A DNA stretch of 64,000 bases from Lucifuga dentata (Eukaryota > Chordata > Actinopteri > Ophidiiformes > Bythitidae): contig VXCM01001398.1 in the NCBI GenBank assembly GCA_014773175.1, positions 149,515 to 213,514 of the forward strand. Direction: 5' to 3'. How positions within the stretch are numbered: the stretch's first letter is position 1; each line of letters opens with the position of its first letter. The notes beneath the pieces are model-generated. The model was not told the DNA's origin. It saw only the letters and a list, made by a program, of their open reading frames with translations, and ran no database searches. Below are positions 48,653 to 60,016 of the stretch, in pieces. The position numbers and the translations under genes were made by a program.

Positions 48653-51618
48653 TCACATGGCTTTCACTTTGATCTGCTTCATCTTCATCTGCTTCTTCTC
48701 GATCTTCTTTTGCTCACGCCGCTGAGCTGCTTCCTAAAAAAATAAAATAAAAAAAATACAAAGAGCAATAGAGAAATTGAAATAGCTGAAACACAAATAT
48801 TGTAAAAATCTTATTTGTGCATGTTCTTTTTATTGAGTATCTTTCTGTGGGGATTCTGGGTGGCACTTCAGATTTCTGACCTCCAGACGACGTTGCCTCT
48901 CGGGGTCCTCTTCATTCATGATCCTCTCCTTCTCGGCTCTCTTCTTTTCCTCCCTTCGTGTCTGGGCTGCCTCCTGGCGCTGGGCGTGAGTCTGCTTGAG
49001 GAAGTTTTCCTCCACTCGAGCCCGGTTTCTATCAGCTTTCTGTTTGCCCTGAATGCACAGAAAGGATAGATGGAGTTATGGCAGCTCTTTATAGGAAAAC
49101 TCAAATGAGCAATTTGGTGCATTTATGAGGCACCGGTGTATGGGGATCTGGCTCACCTCTCTGTTGAGGCGAAGTTTCTTGACTTTATCAATGCTGTAGA
49201 TCACCATGTTCATGAGAGGAAACAGAGTATCCATGTCTTTGGGAGAAGTATTGCCCATGCCAGGCACTGCACACACAACAAATAATATTTATTACACACA
49301 TGGGTACAATCAGTCATGGGGTAATGTCCCACTTGGTAGGAGAGGGAGAATTGTTCACCATTAAATGTAAACAGCAACGTCTTCTTGGTTTCAGGAAGCT
49401 TTAGGGGCTGACCCTCTCTGAAACACAACATTGAAAAATCAGTACAACTTGGAAGGTAACAAAAACAACACAAACTAAGGAAAGGCAACATAACTTGCAT
49501 GCAAAAGATTGAAAAAAAGTTAACCAGTACTTACTCTTGCATAACTTTTGGACCAGAAAATTGGTCCGAGAAATGGATGGACTCAATCTTGTCAGCATGA
49601 TTGGTAATAAAATGCACCATCTAAAAACATCAAAAACAGTTCCAAGTCCAATATTAGAACAAGAGATCTCATACTTGTAGAATAAAATTACTTACCAAAT
49701 AAGGAAGTCCTGTTTATAATTTTGAAACTGTGCATGAGGTGGCATTGTCTAAGAAAACTATATATGAGGGAAGTCTGGCTTCACCTTATTGTCCATCACT
49801 CCATCAGTGACCTCGCCCATCTCGCTTAGGATAGTCAGGGAGTCTGGGAGGCCATACTTGGATCCAGACTTAGGCTTGTCACCACAAAACTCACTCTGAG
49901 GGCAAAGAACAAAAACTGAGTAATACAGCCATGCAGTGATGCAGGTGGAGGAATAAGGTATATACCAGAATGAATAATTGTAGAAACAGGGACCACAAAT
50001 AAAGTCAATTTGTTTAATAATGATAATACAGCGTAAAGTTGTATCACTTTGTGACAATTATGTGTGTAGTAATTGTGGATAATATTTACCAAGTCCTGCA
50101 TCTCCTTCTGAAGCCTGGCCATGGCCTTCTTGGTACCCACAGCAAACACAAACGTGTCCATATCCTCATCATTAAGAGTCACTTTGACTTGCTAAAGATA
50201 GATACATGCTGATGTTTAGACACTGTTTCAAAACAACTCTGAGATTCAGTCAACTGAATCTGTGCTTTGAATTCCGCTTCACACACATTTTAATTGCTTC
50301 TTTACTGGTACATACCACTTGATCACAGGCAGGCCTCATCATCCTGGCCAGAACATTGAGCAGGTCTTGTCTCTTTAGGAACTGGGATAAACAACAAGAC
50401 ATATTATATAAAAGTGCAATATTCTGACACCAACCCACACCTATATATAAATATCATAATGCATCACTTCATACCTTGAGTTGGATCAGCATGCCTTCGC
50501 AGCAAACACGTCCAGAGCACCACAAGTTGTAAATGTGCTCATTTTCTTGGTTCAGCTTGCCAGTACTGACTGCTTCTTTACTGGTGCCGTCATCACCTAT
50601 TATCATACCCACAAGTTAATGGCAAGTACAGGTAATATAAACACAAATTCTGCCTGACTCTTGCCACTTTAATCAGTTTAGCCATTATAAAGTACAGGAA
50701 CTTGCAATATTATTTCTTAAATAGTTGTTGCATAATAAAGACAAGCCAGAACTGACATAACTCACCCACAAGTGCAAAGTTGCTCTCTAGGAGCTCTCTG
50801 TGTGAGTTGAACCAGGCCTGCGCCAGGCGGCTGTTCTTGTTTTTGCCAATGATGTAGTTCATGATGTAGGCCAGCAGGCCAGTCACCATCAGGATCTCCA
50901 TGTAGTAACTCTCCCAGCTATTCTGCAGGTGTGCAGGAACCTCCAGAGAAACAGCAGGTGGTCATTAATAAGAAAAGTGGTAGAATAGAATTTGCAGACA
51001 GCAGAATTCCTGTGCACATTCAGAGCCTAAGCTTTTCACAAAGAGCATAAGACAAATAGTAGATGCAGAGAAGATTTTAACAATAAGCTTACTGTGTGGA
51101 TTATGAGGGGGTCCTTCAAAGAATGGCTCGTCTTTTCCATGTCTCCAATCCCCTCAAACTCCTCCTGGTCATATTTGCTGTACATGTCTTGATCCTACAG
51201 AAACATGATTTTTGAAATGACCTTCGCTCAATTTATAAAATTTTACACCTCAAATAATCAAAAGCAAGATGTATTAGAAATATTGCTCAGAAATCACGAC
51301 GGAAACAGAACTACACAGCAACATTACCTGTGTCTCTGAGTCCTCAAAGCCATCTTGTCCATCCTCCAGCTCCACAGTAGCTTCATCTTCATCTTCATCC
51401 TCCTCATGCTGTGAGGAAGTGGAGACCCGTGGCGGAGGGACAGTTTCGGCCTCAGCTGTGGGATCATCATTCATGTCCTCAAACTCAGCAAAGTCGTTGT
51501 CATCAAAATCAGCTAGGTCTTCCCCGTCATCAAAGTCATCATTGTAGCGCCCCCTGGACACAGGAAGGGCTAGGAGGAGTAGCAGTGTGGGTATCAGGAG
51601 GAAGTATGAGCTCCGCAT
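48653..51618 (-). CDS. ccdc47: CCDC47 (calumin), ER multipass translocon / PAT-complex subunit, complete
   Basis: Twelve coding exons: 51618-51328, 51194-51093, 50940-50766, 50596-50475, 50381-50316, 50191-50090, 49895-49785, 49620-49535, 49417-49359, 49266-49157, 49048-48881 and 48733-48653. GT-AG junctions and phases all agree: 1473 nt, 490 aa (human 483). A signal peptide ([19 protein letters not shown]) precedes an acidic luminal region ([12 protein letters not shown]). A single membrane span ([18 protein letters not shown]) is followed by a cytosolic globular part with [18 protein letters not shown] and [16 protein letters not shown]. The C-terminus is a charged helix ending [14 protein letters not shown], known in the family to contact the ribosome. 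With Asterix (WDR83OS), CCDC47 forms the PAT complex that shields polar membrane segments during insertion; it also affects ER calcium handling. The penultimate exon uses a weaker donor (GAG|GTCAGA). Confidence 0.97.
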
Positions 51619-52900
51619 GCTGGGACCTACACCAGCGTGAGGCAGCAGAGAGAAAGAAAGTTGAAGTAAGGGAGTGTTAACCATGTAGTTAAGAGTGGTG
51701 ACAGACAAGGTCAAATACAGAAGGTCAACAGGCCAACTGGAAGCTGGACAAAAGACTCTAAAAATTTCATAAACACACTTTCAATGCGTGGAATTTAAAG
51801 CAGAATATTAAGTAGCTCTCAAAAGACTTTGTCAAAAACAAATATAATTTGCTGGCATTGAATATCACTGATATATCAGGATCTTTGTTTGGTAAAAAAG
51901 ATATAATGAATATTATATGAATGTTAGATGAACTTCACAAAATTTTACATGCTGTAACTTGCAAGGTTAAGATTATTGAGGAACCTTGTACTGTCTCTTT
52001 ATAAATGAGGCATGAGCAACTTTATATCATTCTAAAATCAGAGTATCCGGTTACATTATATGGTACAAATTCATACAGCATAGAAACAGTTTGATCTAGC
52101 TTTGATCCTGGTATGAATTTAAGTTAAACTGATCCCTGCTGCCGTACTCAGGTGATTAAAACCCAGAGAGAAAGAGATCCCTACAGACCGAGGCTAACTG
52201 CAAAACAACAGCTAAGGAAAGAGGAAGAAATCTGGTGTAGCTAACGTTGATAAAGATTTAACCAGTACCTTTCCGTGTTCTCCACACTAAACAGTACTGT
52301 AATTAATTTCTCATTGCGACTAAAACATAAACTATAAATAATCAAGTTACACTGACATTATTGTGCCCACATATACGACTACGTCCAATTTAGCGATGAA
52401 TATTCATTTTCAACCAGAGAAATGTCGCTAACGCACAACGAATTTCAGCTGATGACCCAATCTTTGCCACGCGATTACTTACTGACTAAAGTAAGCATTT
52501 ATACTAGACTTGCCGTATCGATGGGTTGGCATTTAAGTCAAAACTAACTTGTGTAAGATTAGATCCCAGCCTTTAACACAGTAACCGTCCCATCCCCCAA
52601 CTCTTGCTCAGTTTCTTAACTGCTAGCAAATCTGGCTTTAGATGCTAACTATGGCTACTAGCTTAGCAGGTTGTTGCTAGCGAACCAACCTGTCTTCCTG
52701 AACAGAAAGCAACCTTTTTTGTTCTCATTAGGTAGCTTATAAACTAGATTTATTAAGATACCCCCAAAATGAGTCATATTAGTAGCTTACCTGAAATATT
52801 ACTGTGATAATAAAAGGAAGACTGGAGGAGTGCTGAACGGTCCAGCTGAGCCGAAGCGTGATTAAGCTTTGACAGGCTTCTACCCAGAACTCTGTGCGGG
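51619..52900 (-). promoter_or_regulatory. ccdc47: ccdc47 5' UTR intron and promoter
   Basis: An acceptor (ACGCTGGTGTAG) ends at 51627, 9 bases before the ATG. A donor, TTTCAG|GTAAGC at 52791-52790, defines a noncoding first exon from 52791 upstream to about 52870-52900. The intron is about 1.16 kb. GCTAGC/GCTAAC words cluster at 52621-52681. The start site itself is inferred. Confidence 0.55.
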
Positions 52901-53876
52901 TGTCGTGGTTGGTTGATTCCACTCTCCTTCTAAACATAATGCAAGGACATAACAGTGTTCAGCGTTTTCATTAAACGTTTCAGCTCAATTATAAAAATGG
53001 GACATAAATATATTATAAGGAGGGAAAAAATAGGATAGTCTACAGACTTTATTTTGTGTTCATCACACACTGCTGATCAAAACTTTATCAAAGTAAACAG
53101 TTTTTGGGAACGAATAAAATTCAGTGTGTGAACTACCCTCTTTTCTCTGTTACAATGATTATATCTGTCATGATTAAAATATATTATCTCGTAATTATTC
53201 TCATAATGTTGAGTGCTGTGCTGTGTTGTAATTATGATATTATAAGACACTGTTTCATAATCATAACTATAAAATCCAAGACTGTCAACAGAAATTCTGT
53301 GGTTCATTTTACGGTTAACAGGCTGTAAGTTTTCCTTTCAGCTCCATAATAGACCAGTTAATTCTGATTGCGCATGCGCCACGGAAGTTGAGCCATTTTA
53401 TTTTCATAATAAAACAGTTCATTTTTTTTATACGTCTTATACTAAGGAATCGTTCGGATTTTGGTGGCACAAAAACACTAAAGATGTATTTTTTTTGCAA
53501 TATTTAACTCACTCAATTATCTTTTTTTTTTTTGTCAATTTGTTGATTTTGTGTGTGTTGAAAAAAATGTGCTGCAATGTTTTGCAATGCAGTTTTCGAC
53601 AGTTTTGCTTTGATAGGTATTAACCGGAACTAAAGTTGTTTACTCTGCGGCCATTGACGCTGTTCTTACCGAGCAATGTTATGCTTTGTTAGATAAAGTG
53701 GTGAGAAATCTTGCTCTGAAGCAAGATTTCATTAACTAAAGAATTATTCTCACCACATCTGTTGCTATTTATTCTTGCAATCTGAAAACACCGCTTACAC
53801 TTTCTTTAAAAAACAACTTATTTCGTTGTTAGCGTACTAGCTGCCCAGACAACAACTGCAGCTTTGATTAGAGAGG
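52901..53876. promoter_or_regulatory. Divergent promoter interval between ccdc47 and dcaf7
   Basis: About 1 kb separates the inferred ccdc47 first exon (minus) from the dcaf7 ATG (plus), so the two genes are head-to-head. The middle is AT-rich with T tracts. TTAGCG and CTAGCTG words occur at 53830-53843, just before the dcaf7 ATG. No TATA box is convincingly placed. Confidence 0.45.
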
Positions 53877-56051
53877 ATGTCGCTCCACGGAAAACGAAAA
53901 GAAATCTACAAATACGAGGCGCCATGGACGGTGTATGCCATGAACTGGAGCGTCCGCCCGGACAAACGCTTTCGGCTGGCGCTTGGGAGCTTCGTGGAGG
54001 AATACAACAACAAGGTACGGAGCGTGGATATGGCCATTTAGCAGCTGAAGCAGCAGCTAAGCTAAATGATGCTAACGTGTTTCGCCAATGCTAACGTTCT
54101 CCTGCGTAGAAGCTGTCATAAAACACATACACACTGTTGATATAATTTTTTTTCTCGTCATTTGATAAAAGTAGTAGCTGGATTTCCTGTGTCAGTAGCA
54201 CAACCTTGTACAAACCCTTTATCTTGTAAATAAAACCATATTGTGCAAAATAAGATGCATGAAGCAAAATTTGACTGTTCTATGCAGACCCTGTGTGTGA
54301 AAACACCGGTTTTTCTGCTCTACATTTTTAAAGTGTAATGCAGTGCAGTACAACAGCTACACAATCAAAACTTATTTTATAAAATAAATAAATAAATAAA
54401 TAAATAAAAGGTCTTTTGAAGGCTAGAGTTTGTGTTGCTGTATTGTTTGCATTATATCAAAGGTGTGAGAATGTCTGTCAGAATTTATCAAATAAAACAG
54501 ACTGGACCAGTGGAATTATTTTATATTTAATAAATAGAATCATGGGTCAGACTGGTCTGCTGTTAAGAACAATTTAGTTTATTTTGAATGAGCATGACAT
54601 TTAGTTTGATCTTGTACAGGTTCAGCTAGTGGGTTTGGAGGAGGAGAGCTCCGAGTTTGTCTGCAGGAACACATTTGACCACCCTTATCCTACCACCAAG
54701 ATCATGTGGATTCCAGACACCAAGGGAGTCTACCCAGACCTGCTGGCCACCAGTGGAGACTACCTGCGCATTTGGAGGGTAGGATATTTTTTCCCTGGTG
54801 CATTATTTTTGTTGTGAACTCCCTGCCTGTCACTGTGAACTGTGGTAGTCTGTAACTGCTCATAGAGGAGAGTAAAGAACGTTTGTATCTCTCACAATTC
54901 TTCCTTTTGCATTTGACATTCAGGTCAGTGACACAGAAACACGTCTTGAATGTTTGCTGAACAACAACAAGAACTCAGATTTCTGCGCTCCCCTCACCTC
55001 CTTTGACTGGAATGAAGTTGATCCCAACCTACTTGGTGAGAGAAGGAATATGGTTATTTTTGTGTGTAAAATTTGATATTATAATATCTAACTGATAATG
55101 TTGGTTCATTTGACAGGTACCTCCAGCATTGACACCACCTGCACTATCTGGGGGTTGGAGACTGGTCAGGTGTTGGGGCGAGTCAACCTCGTGTCTGGAC
55201 ATGTGAAGACCCAGCTGATTGCTCATGACAAAGAGGTATGTGTGTCTGTCTGTGTATATTAATGTTAATGCAGAGTTAAACCATATGTGATTTTGTGTGC
55301 ACAGTGAAAAAAATCAGTTTTTAAATTGATGTTTCTGTTTGTACAGGTGTATGACATTGCATTCAGTCGTGCAGGCGGAGGCCGGGATATGTTTGCCTCT
55401 GTTGGAGCTGATGGGTCCGTCCGCATGTTTGACCTTCGGCACCTGGAGCACAGCACCATCATTTACGAAGACCCCCAGCACCACCCGCTGCTCCGCCTCT
55501 GCTGGAACAAGCAAGACCCCAACTACCTGGCTACAATGGCCATGGATGGCATGGAGGTCAGTGTGCTGTGGAGTCCTTTCGTTTCTTCAGTCGCTGATCT
55601 GTCATTTAGAATTCCTCCTGTTTGGATTCATTTTTGTCATTAATTTTTCTGTTTGTTAGGTGGTAATCCTGGATGTACGTGTGCCTTGCACACCGGTTGC
55701 TCGACTCAACAACCATCGTGCCTGTGTTAATGGCATTGCCTGGGCCCCCCACTCCTCATGTCACATCTGTACTGCAGGTGAGGCTAAATCCTCCAATTGC
55801 CATCAGCTGTGTTTTCTTTATTCCCTACAGCTCTGGTCAGAAATACCTCTCAATGCTCTCTCTGTGATCTTCCCTCAGCCGATGATCACCAGGCTCTGAT
55901 CTGGGACATCCAGCAGATGCCACGGGCCATCGAGGATCCCATCCTAGCCTACACTGCTGAAGGGGAGATTAACAATGTGCAGTGGGCCTCCACACAGCCA
56001 GACTGGATCGCCATCTGCTACAACAATTGTCTGGAAATCTTGCGTGTCTAA
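53877..56051 (+). CDS. dcaf7: DCAF7 (WDR68/HAN11), WD40 scaffold protein, complete
   Basis: Seven exons: 53877-54014, 54620-54778, 54924-55035, 55117-55235, 55347-55556, 55660-55777 and 55879-56051. Total 1029 nt, 342 aa, exactly the human length, with GT-AG junctions and consistent phases. It starts [20 protein letters not shown] and ends [11 protein letters not shown]40 blades are marked by [26 protein letters not shown] and [12 protein letters not shown]. The protein is extremely conserved in animals and plants. It is an adaptor for DYRK1A/1B and HIPK2 kinases and a putative DDB1-CUL4 substrate receptor. In zebrafish the orthologue is needed for craniofacial development. The gene is head-to-head with ccdc47 and tail-to-tail with kcnh6. 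Confidence 0.98.
54383..54408 (+). repeat. (AAAT)n microsatellite in dcaf7 intron 1
   Basis: Six to seven copies of a 4-bp AAAT unit. A similar run is at about 60648-60668 in a kcnh6 intron. Confidence 0.8.
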
Positions 56052-57080
56052 AGATACAAACACTTAGGAGATGAGAGGGGCATCGTTTCAGAATTGGACT
56101 TAATTTTTAGCCCTAATTCCACAGATTTCAAGACAAATATGTGGTCATGAGTGAATTTTCTGGACTTATTTGGAGTATCTATACCCTCCTTCACAATATC
56201 CTGACATACATTTTCTTCCTTGTCTTTTCTCTATTATACTTCTATTAAATAGATTTAAAGCTTTTATTTATTTTGCTCAAAAGGTAGTGTTCATTATCTG
56301 CACAGCAGCTGTATGGAGCATCAGTGCTTTGAACCCAGAATTTTGAACTTTGATTTCAGCCAGCTGTGAGATTATCATGAAAGGGGTTAGATGTTGTGTT
56401 TGAGTGGTATGGTAACAAACTAATATGTAGGAGTATGTTTCTGTAGCTTTCTTATGGTCTCATACCACATTAATGGTGATTTAAGGACCAATATTGTCTT
56501 GTTTACTCCTATTGCAATTCTAAACTGTAAAACTTCCAAATGAGTGCGTGTCCAGTATCCTCTCTTCAAGTGATTGTATCCAGACTACAATTGTGACCTG
56601 TGCAACTTTGAAAATTGTAAAATATCTTGAGAGGGATTCATGTTGTCACTGCTGTGGTGTCTGTCATCATATGGTGTGTTTTGACAGTTTGTTTTAGCTC
56701 GGCTGCATTTACAGCAACACTGGGAAACTACCAGAGCAATGTTGTTCAGCCTTTAGCGCTCTAATTATTCTCTTTTCCTTCTGTTTTTCGTAGCTTGTTC
56801 TTGGAAAACCATTTTTCCTTTTGTCAAGACTGTTAGAATGAGTTGTGAAATGAGAGGAGAGTTAGACACCTTTGTGAACTTGTCTGTCCTCCTCCTCCTC
56901 CTCCATTTTCATTGTTGTCAATACGTATAAGGTCAAGTCCTTGTAGCATGCCATTACAAGGTGAAATGTACATACATATAAATATATCAACTAAGATATT
57001 GGTAAGCCAAGTGTTCATGTTGTAGCTTTTTCATAAAATTTACTATTGAATTTACTCTAATAAATTGTATTCCTCCATGC
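56052..57080 (+). other. dcaf7: dcaf7 3' UTR
   Basis: Noncoding sequence after the stop, with an AATAAA polyadenylation signal at 57059-57064 in a suitable TG-rich downstream context. An upstream ATTAAA at about 56245 could give a shorter form. Confidence 0.6.
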
Positions 57081-57300
57081 CTTAGGGAGAAACCTTTCAT
57101 TGTATTGCATTATTTTGTTGCATCTGGTTTAAAGTTTGTGATAACCGAATGTTAGAATTAAATCAATCACGTTATTTTTGTGCACATTATCAATGAAAAC
57201 TAGATGTCACAGTGAGGTTAAGGATGATATAAATGATCAACATTACTGCAACAGTTTCAAGCGTTAACTTGAATTGTATACAAGTACTACAGACGAGGCA

Positions 57301-57429
57301 AGTTAAATCTGAGTTAAACCGGTGAGTTTTATGTTGGGCTGCTGCAGAATCAAAGGAAGGGGGCACCTGGATTTGAATCAGGGACCTCTTGATCTGCAGT
57401 CAAATGCTCTACCACTGAGCTATACCCCC
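57301..57429 (-). repeat. Inverted duplicate of the kcnh6 intron tRNA-Cys segment
   Basis: On the minus strand, the tRNA (57429-57358) plus about 50 bases of 3' flank match the plus strand at 60964-61086 closely. The flank contains the reverse complement of the kcnh6 splice donor and the last dozen exon bases. Upstream of the tRNA's first base the two loci share nothing. Confidence 0.85.
57358..57429 (-). tRNA. tRNA-Cys (GCA), probably weakened or pseudo copy
   Basis: 72 nt, with an intact 7-bp acceptor stem, a D arm with GCTCAGTGGTAGAGC, an anticodon loop CTGCAGA (GCA, Cys) and discriminator T. Compared with the plus-strand copy and with standard vertebrate tRNA-Cys, the conserved G53 is A, giving ATTCAAATC. 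That makes an A-C mismatch at the end of the T stem and damages the Pol III B box. The 3' flank has TTCCTTTG, where the other copy has TTCTTTTG, so the nearest four-T terminator is lost. Both changes suggest a duplicated, decaying gene. Confidence 0.75.
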
Positions 57430-58510
57430 TCACGTCAATGTTGTGGAATGACCAAGATTTTGGACTCAAGATTGGTGTCAGCTATATCATCATAAATGTT
57501 TTTTTTTTTTTTCCACATATATGCTAGCATTCAAAACTTTGGAATCACCCAGAAATATTCATGTTTTTTGATAGGAATTGATACTTTTATTTTCCAATAT
57601 ACTATTAATTTGATTTAAATATTTAGTCAAGCCATTAAAAATTTTGTAAATGGCTATTAATGCCAGAAATGACTGATGAGGATACTTCAGTAATGGCTGC
57701 TAAAAATGGGGCTTTGCAGCTTTATGTGAATAATTAATTATAAATCAGTTATTTCCAGCAGTAATAGCCATTTCCAGCATTCTTCATGTTGATATATTTA
57801 GCTGAATTTAATGCCATCTTGGTGAATAAATGTATCAATTAATATCAAAAACACGAAAATTTCTGGGTGAGTCCAAACTTTAGAATGCTCGTCTATCAAA
57901 AAAATTTTTAGCCATTGAACAAAATAGTTCTATCAATGCATTTGCATCTTTGAGAGTTGCAGTGTGTACTCAGAGGGTTTGTTGTCTTTGCTTTCATACA
58001 GCGTCTCACCTGTACTGATGTAAAATGTTTTTATTTTTTCTCCTGTAGCCAGAACATGCCTGTAATATGAAAATATGAAATTGATCCTTTGTGCATTTGG
58101 AAACGCAAACCAATTTGAATGCTCAGTGTAGCTCTGTGGTGTCTTTAATTTAAAAAACAAACAGATAAATAACAGGACTTGATGCTTCAAAAAACCCCGT
58201 ACAAAATTAGAAATGCTTAAAAAAGTCTTTAAATTCACCTTGTGGTCATCTCTTTGTCAAGATGTTTAATCATCTTGGCAGAAGAGACGACATCGCTGAG
58301 CCAGTATGCGATTCACGGTTACAATCCACTTCATTTGTCACTCAGATCGATATATGACAACCTCAGCAGTGCTTAGGACTTATCATTGTCGCTCCTTTGA
58401 ATGTCATGATGACCAGGAAGCTGACAACGTTAGTTGAACACAAGATTCTGTTCATTGCTGAATATAAAACAATGTGCCCATACCGCTTTGCTACAGCATA
58501 GCTGACATGT

Positions 58511-59043
58511 TTAAAGAACCATACCGCCGATTTTGCATGTTTGAGCTCAATAAATACCATCCACATACATGTTACGTTATTACCAACCATTTCTTAAAAT
58601 GTACATCTGTATTTTTGTTCTTGTTATTTTGCTAAATTCCCTAATCTTTTAAAATCAAATTTTCAGGTGATACACACCTTAAAATTCAACATTTTACCTG
58701 CTAACACTGACATACAATTGTAGGAGGCATAGTCATTTTGATTTCTCAGTAAAAGCAGTCTTCTCCTGGGACTATATTCCCTGGCAGAGACATACAATTT
58801 TTTTTAAACTTTAAAAAAAAAAAAAAGTAATATTTTTAGTTTCTGTGATGGATTAGTATCTCAACCACATTTCAAGTCTCTACAATTGGATTGGTTTTTA
58901 TGGCAGTCTAGAATATAGGAAAAACAATTCTAATATTTACTGCACCAACAGTATATTTTGAAAATAGTTGACAGTAATGTAACTTGCATGAAGGTTGTAT
59001 TTATTGGGCTCAAACATGCAAAATCACAAGTATGGTCCTTTAA
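58511..59043. mobile_element. TTAA-bounded MITE, copy 6
   Basis: TTAA-AGAACCATACCGCCG at the left and CACAAGTATGGTCCT-TTAA at the right, with GCATGTTTGAGCTCAATAAA and its inverse inside. 533 bp, downstream of kcnh6, perhaps in its 3' UTR. Confidence 0.72.
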
Positions 59044-59725
59044 GTGGAAAAGCAGAGATATACAGTACAGACACAGAAACATGGTAAACCAAGCAAATCA
59101 GACTAGAAAAAAAAAGAAAAAAATGTTTATAAGAGCTACAAGTGTAAAATGTACAAGAAACTAAGTTTTCTGCTCTGTTTGATTTTGTACTTTGTAAAGA
59201 CACAAAACATGAGATGAAAATTTACTTATTATTTCAAAGATTGCCCTGAACTGATGGTTGTGCCACCATCATTCACAGTTTTCCACACGGCTATGGTACC
59301 GTCCTCACTTTTTGATATCTTTTCTCAATTTACACCAAAAAAAAAAAAAAATNAAAAAAAAAAAAAAAGTTCAATATATAATTTTGTACATTCTAGCTAG
59401 AATATTTACTAGATGTATGGTTGTTAATGTAACCATTACCTCTGGGGAAACAATTCAGTTCAAGATAAATTTTACAGTGTTCTATGTTTGAGTCTAAATG
59501 TGCAAAAAAAAGTGAGTGCAGATAATTCTTAACACATCAAACGTATTACAGTCTTCCCTGACATTAAGCCATCTTCAAGGAAACCAGGTACTGGATATGG
59601 TTGAGTAGCTTTAACATCCAGGGATTTCATGACACATTTCCACCTAGTTTGGCAGAATTAATGTCTTCTTTGACCTGGAGAGCGAAGGAACTACGACAGT
59701 CTGAGGGCACTGTGAATTTTGTACT

Positions 59726-59838
59726 TTAAAGGACCATACCTGCGATCGTGCAAGTTTGAGCTCAATGTATACAACCCGCATACATGTTACAATATGTATT
59801 GGGCTCAAACATCCATGATCGCCAGTTTGATCCTTTAA
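59726..59838. mobile_element. TTAA-bounded MITE, copy 7, 113-bp terminal-only derivative
   Basis: TTAA-AGGACCATACCTGCG and CCAGTTTGATCCT-TTAA enclose only the two inverted termini with their GTTTGAGCTCAATGTAT and inverse words, so the transcript could fold into one hairpin. An internally deleted family member. Confidence 0.72.
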
Positions 59839-60016
59839 AGAAACAGGAGGCGCTCTGAACCCTCTGGAAGGCAACCAGCTATGACCACTGGCAGCATCTT
59901 AACAGGAGATTCTAGGGAAGGGAGAGGGGCTTGACAAAATTGGGAATATATGGCTGTCCCACCCAAAAGACCTGGCTTTTGAATATAGGGTGGTGGTGTT
60001 GGTGGTTATGGGGATT

